Origin: JASDSY01 sp041441465
Lineage (GTDB): Bacteria; Muiribacteriota; UBA9980
DNA: 64,000 nt
Assembly (NCBI GenBank): GCA_041441465.1
Contig: JASDSY010000008.1
Coordinates: 1-64,000 of the forward strand
Direction of reading: 5' to 3'
A model generated the notes under the pieces. The model was not told the origin of the DNA, did no database searches, and saw only the letters and a program-made list of their open reading frames with translations. Shown in pieces: positions 56,056 to 64,000 of the stretch. The position numbers were made by a program, and so were the translations under genes. Within the stretch, counting starts at the first letter, position 1. The number at the start of each line of letters is the position of its first letter.

Positions 56056-58920
56056 TTATTTTATGCTTTCATAAATTGTGCCTATCCAGTATAACGGCCC
56101 AATATCTGTATTCGGAACGCTGCCGTAATATGAATAGCTCGTGCCTGAATTTATCATTAATGAAACATCGCCTTCGCCGCCGTCAATTACATTTCTTACG
56201 CTGCCGGCGCCATTTCGTGGATATGTAGCTATATCCCTGAGTCTCCATGTTTTAGTCAACGGCGATTCCAGGTCCGAAGCCATTCCGTTTACGTTGCCAT
56301 AACCTTCAATCTTAGGATCAACCCTGAGGTTTCTGCCGTCATTCCATGTCACGAGGTTCGGCAATATGCTGCCGAAAGTTTTAGCATGCAGCGCCATTGA
56401 ACCTCTTGCGCACACTCCGTTTGCATTGCCGTTAACGTCGACAATCGGTATCGCGGCCGCAAAAGAAATGCCTTTAAACGCTACTGAATTTGTATCATCA
56501 AAAAACGGCAGCGCAAAATATACTTCCTTCGAATCGCCCGATAAATCACGGCCGTTAGCTATATCAAAATATTCGTTTGAGTTGGCATAAAAGTTATTAT
56601 TATTAATCATAATCGCCATATTGGCAAAGTATGTACCGGCATTCCAGCCGGCTCCCGTGCCGGTGCCGTTTCTGGCTATTCCGGAGCGCGCGTTCTGGCT
56701 CAAAAGGTTATTAATAATCAAAAGGCCTTTCTGTTCATCATTAATTACCTGAGTTCCATCTGACTTAGCGTATGATTTAACATAAACACCCGCATTCGCG
56801 TTGGCGCATATCAAGTTATGATTAATAATAGGATTCGAACCTTCAAGTTCAATACCATCGGCACCCGAGAATGAAATTACGTTATGAGCGATTTCAACTT
56901 CGCATGAATAAAGCGACGCTGCCGAACGGTTAACCAGCGCGCCATTGCCGCCGCGATAATCGCAATCCACCATTTGAATACCGGAATCCCTGTTATTATG
57001 AATACCGTTAGATGTTATCTGAGGCAATGAACCATTACATATAATTCCATTATCATTGTTTAAGTATATATCATTAGAGGCTATAACCGGATCTGAATTC
57101 TCAATTCTTAAACCGTCGGTGTTTTTATATGCCTTATTGCCAAATACGTTAATTATATTACCATTACTTCTATTCGAACTGCTGACATAAATACCATAAG
57201 TATTTTCATTTGTAGTATTTTTTGAAATTTCAGATCTTGACCTTAAACATCTTATACCGTATCTTTTATTTTTAGAAACGGTATTATTCGATACTGTCGA
57301 AATCGATGAAAGCCGTCCTGCCGTGCCTGTACCTATGCATGAAATACCATCGGTACCGTTAGATGTTATTATATTCTGTGTTATAGTCACGGTGGAATCT
57401 TCCGAAATAATTCCGTCTCCGCATTCGCTCACACCGCAGTTGGAAATTGTAGGGTTTTTAGAATTAGAGACATAAATACCAGTTTTGGCTGATTGTATAT
57501 CGCACCAGTTAAAACTCGACAATGGGAAACGCTGGTCGTTCATTATTTTTATGCCTTCCCACTGATTTTTACCGGTTATATCGAGGCTTGATTTCATTAT
57601 AATCTTATTGCTCGAATCACCGTCGGCATTTAACGCGCCGTCGTTTTCAACAACAATACCTGTGCCGGGGTCAAATTTTAATTCAACGCCTCGTTCAATT
57701 TTTAAAACGCCTGTACCTCTTACGGTAATCGGTTTAACAACCGTATATGGCGACGAAACCTTAGTAAGAGTTATTTCGGTGCTGTCAATTATCTGAGGCA
57801 CTGTTATTCCATCCGGCGAAGGTATTATGGAGTTAGTGACTTCAATATTAGTGCTTACAACGTTGCTCTGAAGGCCGTTCGGATCGGCTACCTGTAAAGT
57901 AAAAGTGTATGTGCCGATCTTCGAAGGCGTAAAATAAGCGATCGAGTTATTCTGGCTTAATGTCACAGTCGAACCGGCTGTTTGCTTCCAGGTATATGTC
58001 AACGGCGCTAAACCGTCAGGACTATAGCTATCCGTACCGTCAATTTTTATATTAATTTCACCTATGAAATGTTTTGTAAGATCCTGCCTTATTCTCGCCA
58101 CCGGCGGCTTGCTTAATGTATTGCTTACTGAAAAAGTGTTCAAGCTGTTATTTGCCGGATAATAAAGATCATATAAAGCATTTTTATAATTAATTCGATA
58201 CTCATACTTGCCTTCGGCAAGGCCTGCAAGCTGTGTTATATATATTTTCCCTTTAGGAATTACATAACCTTCCAATGAAACACCGGTCGTTTCAGCCATA
58301 ACAACTGTAGTATAATTTGCCGAACCTGAAAGCCTGTATTCAAATTTAGGATAACCCGCGCTCAAAGAATAGTCGGTTTCCGTTAAAATTTCTATTGCGA
58401 CCGATATAGTATCGGCCTGCCTTGAAACTAATGCCGGGGCAGTGCCGTAATAATCTTTCGAAACTACAGGTACGCCTTTCAAGTATTGAAAAGTAGTAGA
58501 CGGCGCGTCGGACGGATAATTCACCTTATTAATTCCGTCGGTAGCGGTAAAATAATAAACGAACGAAACATAATCGGCCGGTAATTTTGTTTGAAAATCC
58601 GTGCCGTTAGACGATGTCATTGTATATTTAGTATAATCGGTTACAGCGGCATCTCCATACTTTTTCGCATAAAGATATACCGTCGGCTTCCCTGAATTAT
58701 CTATAACTTTTACATTAACAGAACTTACAGTCTGCAATGTCACAGAATCAGTCGCGGCCGTTACTGAAACAGAATTAAATTGCGGCGCATAAAAATCTGG
58801 AATCTGGTTCGAAGTCGGTCCAGGTCCGCAGCCTGTACCCGCCCACATCAGAAGCATCACAAAAAGTGAGCAATATACAAATATTATCGTAAAATTAGAT
58901 ATTTTCAATCTCAAATTCAT
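56056..58920 (-). CDS. Lipoprotein with PKD-like domain and right-handed beta-helix
   Basis: 954 residues. Lipoprotein signal with the acylated Cys in AGTGCGPG (~32). Residues ~45-265 hold two beta-sandwich modules; a PKD/Ig-like domain follows at ~270-370 (DGTDSYSPDGLAPLTYTWKQ). A long parallel beta-helix of PbH1/NosD type spans ~400-800 (NPTISNCGVSECGDGIISE, SNPIINHNLICANANAGVYV). Such helices bind or cleave polysaccharide, or form adhesins. No catalytic residues recognised. GAGGTG precedes the ATG. It is the last gene of the CpaB-secretin operon, 17 nt after the smaller lipoprotein. Confidence 0.87.
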   Translation of the reverse strand: MNLRLKISNFTIIFVYCSLFVMLLMWAGTGCGPGPTSNQIPDFYAPQFNSVSVTAATDSVTLQTVSSVNVKVIDNSGKPTVYLYAKKYGDAAVTDYTKYTMTSSNGTDFQTKLPADYVSFVYYFTATDGINKVNYPSDAPSTTFQYLKGVPVVSKDYYGTAPALVSRQADTISVAIEILTETDYSLSAGYPKFEYRLSGSANYTTVVMAETTGVSLEGYVIPKGKIYITQLAGLAEGKYEYRINYKNALYDLYYPANNSLNTFSVSNTLSKPPVARIRQDLTKHFIGEINIKIDGTDSYSPDGLAPLTYTWKQTAGSTVTLSQNNSIAYFTPSKIGTYTFTLQVADPNGLQSNVVSTNIEVTNSIIPSPDGITVPQIIDSTEITLTKVSSPYTVVKPITVRGTGVLKIERGVELKFDPGTGIVVENDGALNADGDSSNKIIMKSSLDITGKNQWEGIKIMNDQRFPLSSFNWCDIQSAKTGIYVSNSKNPTISNCGVSECGDGIISEDSTVTITQNIITSNGTDGISCIGTGTAGRLSSISTVSNNTVSKNKRYGIRCLRSRSEISKNTTNENTYGIYVSSSNRSNGNIINVFGNKAYKNTDGLRIENSDPVIASNDIYLNNDNGIICNGSLPQITSNGIHNNRDSGIQMVDCDYRGGNGALVNRSAASLYSCEVEIAHNVISFSGADGIELEGSNPIINHNLICANANAGVYVKSYAKSDGTQVINDEQKGLLIINNLLSQNARSGIARNGTGTGAGWNAGTYFANMAIMINNNNFYANSNEYFDIANGRDLSGDSKEVYFALPFFDDTNSVAFKGISFAAAIPIVDVNGNANGVCARGSMALHAKTFGSILPNLVTWNDGRNLRVDPKIEGYGNVNGMASDLESPLTKTWRLRDIATYPRNGAGSVRNVIDGGEGDVSLMINSGTSYSYYGSVPNTDIGPLYWIGTIYESIK

Positions 58921-58937
58921 TCACCTCGCTAATATAA

Positions 58938-59576
58938 TTATGGAAGAATCGTAACAGAAGCGTTTAATTCCAAGCCATTGCCATTATAGTCATTTCCGTA
59001 AAATGTTATTTTCGCATTCAGCATTCTATTATCAAGAGGATCATTTACATTTCTATAAAGGGCATTTTTCACTTTTTGATTGACAATGCCAAAGTTCAGT
59101 GAATTAGTGGAACTGCTGCTCGTGCCGCTTCCGGTCGTGCTCGTAGTGGAAGTGCCGGTAGTAGATGCTCCGCCTCCAGTTGAGCCGCTGGTGGTGGATG
59201 ATGTCGAACTATTAGACACTGCGGCGCTTCCTGAGATTGTAAACACCGTATCGGCGCCAAAGGTCAAGTCTGAAACTTTCTCGCCTGTATAATTATCAAT
59301 ATAATCAACTTTATATTTGGTAATAGTAACAGGAATTGCGTTCAAATTTTGAAAATTTATCGTAAGATTTGAGAAAACTCCTGTTTTTATGATTTCCGAT
59401 TCGCTTGTTTCTGCGCTTGTTTTGGTTATTGTATATGGCGAAACTGAAGGAATAATAACTCCAGCAGCTTCATGCGTAATATTGCTTCCGGACGAACAGC
59501 CTGCATAAAACATCGAACCTACAATAGCAAAAGCCGTAAGGTATTTCGCCGTAGTTAAAAATCTATCTAATATCAT
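58938..59576 (-). CDS. Small lipoprotein with Ser/Thr/Gly-rich insert
   Basis: 212 residues from ATG 59576, which has AAGGAG upstream; the in-frame ATG at 59597 has none. Lipobox FYAGC (Cys ~25). The mature part looks like a beta-sandwich (TITKYKVDYIDNYTGEKV) split by ~45 residues of pure Ser/Thr/Gly repeat. It might be a pilotin or lid lipoprotein for the secretin encoded just upstream (8 nt gap), or a minor surface component. The low-complexity insert could be a flexible or glycosylated spacer. Confidence 0.7.
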   Translation of the reverse strand: MILDRFLTTAKYLTAFAIVGSMFYAGCSSGSNITHEAAGVIIPSVSPYTITKTSAETSESEIIKTGVFSNLTINFQNLNAIPVTITKYKVDYIDNYTGEKVSDLTFGADTVFTISGSAAVSNSSTSSTTSGSTGGGASTTGTSTTSTTGSGTSSSSTNSLNFGIVNQKVKNALYRNVNDPLDNRMLNAKITFYGNDYNGNGLELNASVTILP

Positions 59577-59605
59577 ATTTATTCTCCTTCCATTCAATAC
59601 AAATA

Positions 59606-61984
59606 TTAAAGTACGTTTTTAGCGGTCAATTTTCTTCTTATTCTTTCAATTGCCTGCTGAGTTTTTTCGTCTCTAATGCGGTTTCCTTTAAATTCCAAAG
59701 GCTTAACTTCGACTTTTGAATTGCCGACAGTTATTTTTTCCTGGCGCTGTTCGACTTTTGCCTGTTCCATCACTTTAATATTGTCATTTTGAACGGTTCT
59801 TATTTCAACCGCTTTTTTAGGAATGCTTGGAGCGATTTCTTCTTTAGGTTCAACAATAACAGTTTTTTCATCAAATTCAGGTTCTTTTTTATTTGCCGTA
59901 TCATTATCAACTGCCGTAGGCAAATTAAGCCTGTAACTCCAAACAGGTTTAGGATTTTTCTTAGGTTTAGCCGTTGCTGCCGGAGAATTAACCGGCGCCG
60001 CAGCCATGGAAGGAGCGGCCTGAATCTTATTTGCAGAAACAGCAGCTTCATTTACAACTTTCTTGCTCTCATCAAGCGTATTTCTTTCAACTTTTGGTAT
60101 TTCAAATTCTGAATTTACCTTCTTAGTAACTTCAGCTTTTTCGTCATCACCGAAGAATCCTTTTTTGAAATCGATTTTTTCATCGACTTCAGGGTATTTA
60201 TTTTCTGCGATACGAGGATATTTTGAACGATCAACATATGCATATCTAGAATCTTTTCCTACTATTTTAGGAGTAATGAAAATTACAAGTTCAGTTCTTG
60301 AAGCGCCGCTTATTTTATTTGAAAACATCTGGCCTACAAGAGGAATTTTGGCGAACCACGGTACTTTGTTAGCGGTTTTATAAACGTCATTTCTCATTAA
60401 ACCCGATATGATAAGAGTTTCATTATTCCCGACTTCAACTATATTCGAAGTTTGCCTTGAACTTGTTCTCGGCACGCTTCCGTATTGTCCGAATGTCACA
60501 TTTTCGACAAATGATCCTATTTGAATGTTAATATTCATTCTAATAACATCATTTTGATTTATCGTCGGAGTTACTTTTAAAGTAATACCGGGCGCCGGAG
60601 TTACATATTCAGGTGTCGGCAATAGCGTTCCAGTCGTACCCTGCGGAGTATATTTCAAATATGGAATATTATCAGTCACGCCGAAGGTAGCCTCTTTTCT
60701 ATCAAGAGTTACGGTCGCGGGCGATGAAAGTAATCTTGCATGACGATTTTTTAATGAAGGTAAAACTTTCATAGTAAAATGGTCGGAGCTGATTTTACCA
60801 TAATCAAGGGCCATTGTCATATCGCCGCTATTCACGCCTATGCTCTTATTATTTAAAGATGTGCCAAGCGAATTTGCGCCGGAATATAACGTATCGTAAA
60901 TCCAATTTAATGTATTGGTCATATCATCATTCAATGTAACTTCAATAATTTTCGCTTCTATCAAAACTTGCGGAGTGACCACGTCAAGAACTTTTATCAA
61001 AGAAATCATCTTTTCAATCATAGCCGGTTTATCCATTAAAATAAGCGAGTTAGTCCTGGTATCTTTTACTATAGAACCGTCTGGTGATTTTACCTTATCA
61101 AGAGCAAGTGCTACTTCTTCAGCCACAGCGTTTTGCAGTGTAATAATCCTGGTATTTTTAGTATTAGCTTTATTGTAATATTCAGTATTAGCGGAGTTCT
61201 TTAACGGTATATCGCCCTGAACGATTCCATAATCATAAGCGTCCGGATTTTCTTTATAGCTTTCATATGCTTTTATCTCTAGTATATCTTTCGGTTTGGA
61301 TTGTTTTTCAGGCTCCATATTTGGCATCTGTGCTGTTTCAGGCATTACCGGCTGCTGCTGAGACTGTATTGCCGGCGCCTCCATTTTTCTGCTCATAACC
61401 GGTTCGGAAGCATCAAATTTTCTTGTAATTTCAGGTTTGGATGAATTTTTTCTTACTTCAATCAAATTTAAAACTTTCGGGAAATAAATTAAAACTATTT
61501 TTTCAAGCTGTTCGCTTTCAAACGGAGTTGCGACAAAGCCTTTAATAACCGCCGTATCCTTTACAACACTGATATTAATGGCATTTGCCACTTTAAAACC
61601 CATTATTTCCGCTATATTATTTTTTAATTCAAATATATCATCCCGGATTTGAACCATAAAAGTTTTCAGATCGCTTTCGGTCCATATGTTTAATTCAGTA
61701 TGGCCGGCGCGCGTGCCGAGAAGCAGTATTTCATTCTTTGAAAGCACTGTATATTCGGCAAGATTTGGATTACCAAGAACTATTTTCTTTATTGTCTCGT
61801 TAATCTTAATAATTTTTGAACCGCCGACGGAAACCTTATAAATTCCAGCTTCCTCCGTAGCGGATGCCATACAAAAAGGCCCAAATATAATTAACGCCAT
61901 CACTAAAATCAGCAGACGAATGCGCGTTGACATAAATTGAAAATCCCCCTTTATAAAATTAAATATTATTTCTTTTTTTAACAT
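59606..61984 (-). CDS. Secretin of Tad/Flp type (CpaC/RcpA family)
   Basis: 792 residues. Residues ~45-115 are the pilus N-terminal domain (INETIKKIVLGNPNLAEY, LLGTRAGHTELNIW), then a BON-like domain (~118-185). Secretin core at ~285-560 with TPQVLIEAKIIEVTL, VPWFAKIPLVGQMFSN and RTELVIFITPKIV. The last ~220 residues are an unusual Lys/Pro/Glu-rich tail. It forms the outer-membrane channel for pilus or substrate export. Two starts compete: ATG 61984 (AGAGGA, good spacing) and ATG 61933 (AGGGGG, 11 nt). The second gives a textbook signal peptide (LLILVMALIIFGPFCMASA); the first adds 17 residues. Confidence 0.92.
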   Translation of the reverse strand: MLKKEIIFNFIKGDFQFMSTRIRLLILVMALIIFGPFCMASATEEAGIYKVSVGGSKIIKINETIKKIVLGNPNLAEYTVLSKNEILLLGTRAGHTELNIWTESDLKTFMVQIRDDIFELKNNIAEIMGFKVANAINISVVKDTAVIKGFVATPFESEQLEKIVLIYFPKVLNLIEVRKNSSKPEITRKFDASEPVMSRKMEAPAIQSQQQPVMPETAQMPNMEPEKQSKPKDILEIKAYESYKENPDAYDYGIVQGDIPLKNSANTEYYNKANTKNTRIITLQNAVAEEVALALDKVKSPDGSIVKDTRTNSLILMDKPAMIEKMISLIKVLDVVTPQVLIEAKIIEVTLNDDMTNTLNWIYDTLYSGANSLGTSLNNKSIGVNSGDMTMALDYGKISSDHFTMKVLPSLKNRHARLLSSPATVTLDRKEATFGVTDNIPYLKYTPQGTTGTLLPTPEYVTPAPGITLKVTPTINQNDVIRMNINIQIGSFVENVTFGQYGSVPRTSSRQTSNIVEVGNNETLIISGLMRNDVYKTANKVPWFAKIPLVGQMFSNKISGASRTELVIFITPKIVGKDSRYAYVDRSKYPRIAENKYPEVDEKIDFKKGFFGDDEKAEVTKKVNSEFEIPKVERNTLDESKKVVNEAAVSANKIQAAPSMAAAPVNSPAATAKPKKNPKPVWSYRLNLPTAVDNDTANKKEPEFDEKTVIVEPKEEIAPSIPKKAVEIRTVQNDNIKVMEQAKVEQRQEKITVGNSKVEVKPLEFKGNRIRDEKTQQAIERIRRKLTAKNVL

Positions 61985-62024
61985 TTTAAATTCCTCTGAA
62001 ATTAAGTAAGATTATAATTTTATA

Positions 62025-63113
62025 CTATTTAACATTAATAATAGTCTTATTTATACCTTTATACATTTCAACTGTATTGTCAACCGGAGCAAGCGGCGCG
62101 CCCGGCAATTTACCGGCGGGTGTCATAGGAGTCATTCCCTGAGGCTGCATTCCGCCCTGCTGTTTCATCATCTGACCCATTTTTTCAGGATCGAATTCAT
62201 TATTATTTAATTGCATATTGCCTATATTCATAGTGCCAGGAGTTGAAACATTACCTTTATCAGCTTTATTTTTTCCCATAAAAATGTCAAGCGCTTCTTT
62301 TTTTGAAAGGACATTATCACCACGCGCCGATTTCTTTTTAGCATTTTCTTCCGATTCTTCAAATTCCTTTTTTGAACGAAGTAATAATATAAATGAAACT
62401 TTATTTCGGCTTTCAGTAATCAAAGTAATAATTTCAGCTTCTTCAGGCGTAGCGGCAAATGTAAGCTGCTGAACAGGAGTAGCTTTAATCGTCGGCTGCG
62501 GCGCATTCGGATCATTAGGATTCGGCGCCGGAGCAGGACGTTCCCCGCGCGGATTAGTGTCGATTGGAAGTTCGGAGCCAATCGACAAAACCATAACACC
62601 TGATAAAATTGTACGAATCGGTTCAGATACTGCCGGGTCGTTAAATATGCCGACAAGGTCGACATAGTCGCCTTCTTTAATAAAACCGCCGACAGACTGG
62701 GTAACGCCTACACCGATCGTTATAGCTCTTTTCCCGACCGGAATAGCTTCGGATAAGCGGTTAGGAATAAAAGGTTTCTTTTCGCTTACATTATCAGTCG
62801 TTAGAGCGTCTGAAATTTTTATTGGCGCCACTGCAATTTTTCCGATCAAACTCACTTCGGAAGTCATTCCTTTGCCGGCTAATTTAATATAAGCTTCGTC
62901 AGTATCAAAGGTATCAAATTTTTTAAACATTTCGGCCGTTATCTCTGTTTTAGGTTTTATCGCCTGATTCGCTCTAAAAATTGAAACAGGTTTCGCCGGA
63001 GGTATTACAACCTCTACTTTTTCAGGCGGCGCCGGCTGTTTCGGCCCCATATTCATAGCTACCAGTATCGCCATGATACCAACAAAAATTGCTACTAAAA
63101 ACCTTCGATTCAT
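62025..63113 (-). CDS. cpaB: CpaB/RcpC-family Flp pilus assembly protein
   Basis: 362 residues. One N-terminal membrane anchor (~5-24), Pro-rich link, SAF domain (~42-105, FRANQAIKPKTEITAEMF), then the CpaB core with SEAIPVGKRAITIGVGV and FIKEGDYVDLVGIF. CpaB is a periplasmic partner that links the secretin to the inner-membrane Tad machine, perhaps touching peptidoglycan. A Met/Gln/Pro-rich tail (MMKQQGGMQPQGMTPMTP) is unusual. GGGAGG precedes the ATG. No pilin, ATPase (CpaF) or TadB/C gene is in the window; they may lie elsewhere. First gene of the operon through 56056. Confidence 0.92.
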   Translation of the reverse strand: MNRRFLVAIFVGIMAILVAMNMGPKQPAPPEKVEVVIPPAKPVSIFRANQAIKPKTEITAEMFKKFDTFDTDEAYIKLAGKGMTSEVSLIGKIAVAPIKISDALTTDNVSEKKPFIPNRLSEAIPVGKRAITIGVGVTQSVGGFIKEGDYVDLVGIFNDPAVSEPIRTILSGVMVLSIGSELPIDTNPRGERPAPAPNPNDPNAPQPTIKATPVQQLTFAATPEEAEIITLITESRNKVSFILLLRSKKEFEESEENAKKKSARGDNVLSKKEALDIFMGKNKADKGNVSTPGTMNIGNMQLNNNEFDPEKMGQMMKQQGGMQPQGMTPMTPAGKLPGAPLAPVDNTVEMYKGINKTIINVK

Positions 63114-63163
63114 AGAATCCTCCCGATGTTTTTTTATTATTTTTAGTTATATATCAAAAAATA

Positions 63164-63191
63164 TTTATAAAAAAAAAATATTCTTACACAA
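63164..63191 (-). promoter_or_regulatory. Possible cpaB operon promoter
   Basis: On the minus strand TTGTGT, 16-nt spacer, TATAAA (complement of 63164-63169), about 50 nt before the cpaB start. The -35 is weak. Confidence 0.35.
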
Positions 63192-63264
63192 CTATGTTTA
63201 TCGTCAATCATTTCTTTTTATTTATAATAAAGTAAAAATACTTCCAAACCAATCTGATAAAAAT

Positions 63265-63295
63265 AAAGAAGCGTCCATTAAAAAGACGCTTCTTT
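63265..63295. terminator. Hairpin terminator upstream of cpaB
   Basis: Perfect 11-bp stem AAAGAAGCGTC/GACGCTTCTTT (63265-63275 with 63285-63295). It separates the small gene at 63548 from cpaB, about 250 nt after that gene's stop. Confidence 0.75.
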
Positions 63296-63547
63296 AAATT
63301 ATTTTATAAGATATTCATTTTTTCTTAACTATACAAAAAAAGTCTATTTTATAATTCGCTTTTTACATTGCCGCATCATCTAAATAACGTACATTAATTT
63401 TTTATACTTAGCATTCAACCAGTCTCTCACATTTCACATACTTGATACATTGTAAGACCAATTATAAACGGCTGGATTTTTAATATACCTGTCATTTTAT
63501 TAAACTGTAAAATAATATTTTATAGAACCAGCTAAAGTTTGTATAAA
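63296..63547. other. AT-rich intergenic region
   Basis: Between the terminator and the small membrane-protein gene. I see no RNA gene, repeat or ORF with a ribosome site. Confidence 0.4.
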
Positions 63548-63817
63548 CTACTTAAAAGTATAATATTGCTCACCTTCATATTTACTTTTTATTTGATTAT
63601 CAAGCAATAAGCAATTATCGTCATTTACTTTTACGTGATTACGTTCAAAATCCGTCATATCATCACGGTTATTTAAATTCAAGTATCTTTTTTCTATTTT
63701 TTCACAATAAAACAACGGAATTACAGCTTCATTATTAACGTTCCATATTTTTTTCAAAATCGTAACTTCGACTATAATCAATGCGGAAAGTATAAATATA
63801 TCAAGCATAATATTCAT
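63548..63817 (-). CDS. Small single-helix membrane protein
   Basis: 89 residues. An N-terminal hydrophobic helix (~4-22, MLDIFILSALIIVEVTIL) is followed by a positively charged turn and ~65 polar residues with many Asn and Asp (NLNNRDDMTDFERN). It could be a minor envelope protein; no family recognised. AAAGGAAG lies about 8 nt before the ATG, which supports it as a real gene. It is separated from cpaB by a terminator. Confidence 0.5.
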   Translation of the reverse strand: MNIMLDIFILSALIIVEVTILKKIWNVNNEAVIPLFYCEKIEKRYLNLNNRDDMTDFERNHVKVNDDNCLLLDNQIKSKYEGEQYYTFK

Positions 63818-64000
63818 AACTGCACTTCCTTTCTACTTCTTCGATATTTTATTAAAGCATTAACTGTGCCATGAACATTTTTATTTATTTTTCTTGTATT
63901 TATTGAAATAATATTGTAAAATTTTGATTTAATATTTTACATAGAAACACCTTATTTTATGATTTTTGTATAATTTTTAACATTGCTTGAAATTTAATGA
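63818..64000. other. AT-rich window end
   Basis: Nothing recognisable beyond possible promoter elements for the small gene; the neighbouring gene lies outside the window. Confidence 0.35.

Noticed and set aside
59789..60112. 107-codon plus-strand ORF within the secretin gene
   Set aside because: Mirror of the secretin's Lys-rich tail; composition (Arg/Phe/Asn) is that of an antisense shadow.

Overview
This 64 kb window is AT-rich bacterial chromosome from a Gram-negative-type (diderm) organism. It encodes an OprO/P-like outer-membrane porin, a CpaC/RcpA-type secretin, lipoproteins and MltG. Genes have strong GGAGG-type ribosome sites and unusually many TTG starts. Promoters are close to the sigma-70 consensus, nearly all with 17-nt spacers. 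Many proteins are long, secreted and without an obvious family (giant TPR, VIT/vWA, ankyrin, glycine/alanine-rich). I read this as an uncultured or deep-branching lineage; no rRNA or marker gene here lets me name the phylum. I see no insertion sequence, phage or CRISPR array.

Layout. 0.1-3 kb: corrinoid protein, MtaA/URO-D-type methyltransferase and a chimeric DUF1638/kinase/receiver protein, tightly overlapped. 3-9.7 kb, minus strand: two secreted or membrane proteins, a large PHP-like membrane protein and an exported glycine-zipper protein. 10-21 kb: one operon of VIT-vWA protein, 2202-residue TPR protein, secreted protein and a YedF-like protein. 21.2-21.8 kb: tRNA operon Val-Asp-Phe-Cys with two promoters and a terminator. 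21.9-25.1 kb: sigma-54 activator, MltG, nuclease-winged-helix fusion, HU. 25.2-30.1 kb, minus strand: hybrid histidine kinase and an iron-controlled fur-feoB operon behind a Fur box. 30.4-32.4 kb: porin and a small protein. 32.7-38.1 kb: complete BMP-type (nucleoside-like) ABC importer. 38.2-43.2 kb: ankyrin protein, phosphohexomutase, SH3/C39 secreted protein, secreted propeller-like protein. 43.2-45.6 kb: strongly promoted pair of paralogous Gly/Ala-rich membrane proteins. 45.7-55.8 kb: zinc-ribbon protein, 20-repeat ankyrin protein and AddAB recombination nuclease. 56-63.1 kb, minus strand: CpaB, secretin and two lipoproteins, the periplasmic and outer-membrane part of a Tad/Flp-like export system. 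63.5 kb: a small membrane protein.

The most interesting items are the promoter-rich glycine-zipper paralogue pair, the PHP-like membrane protein, the DUF1638/kinase chimera, the importer permease with its own extracytoplasmic domain, the VIT/giant-TPR operon and an apparently leaderless addB. All functions are inferred from motifs read by eye; no database search was run.
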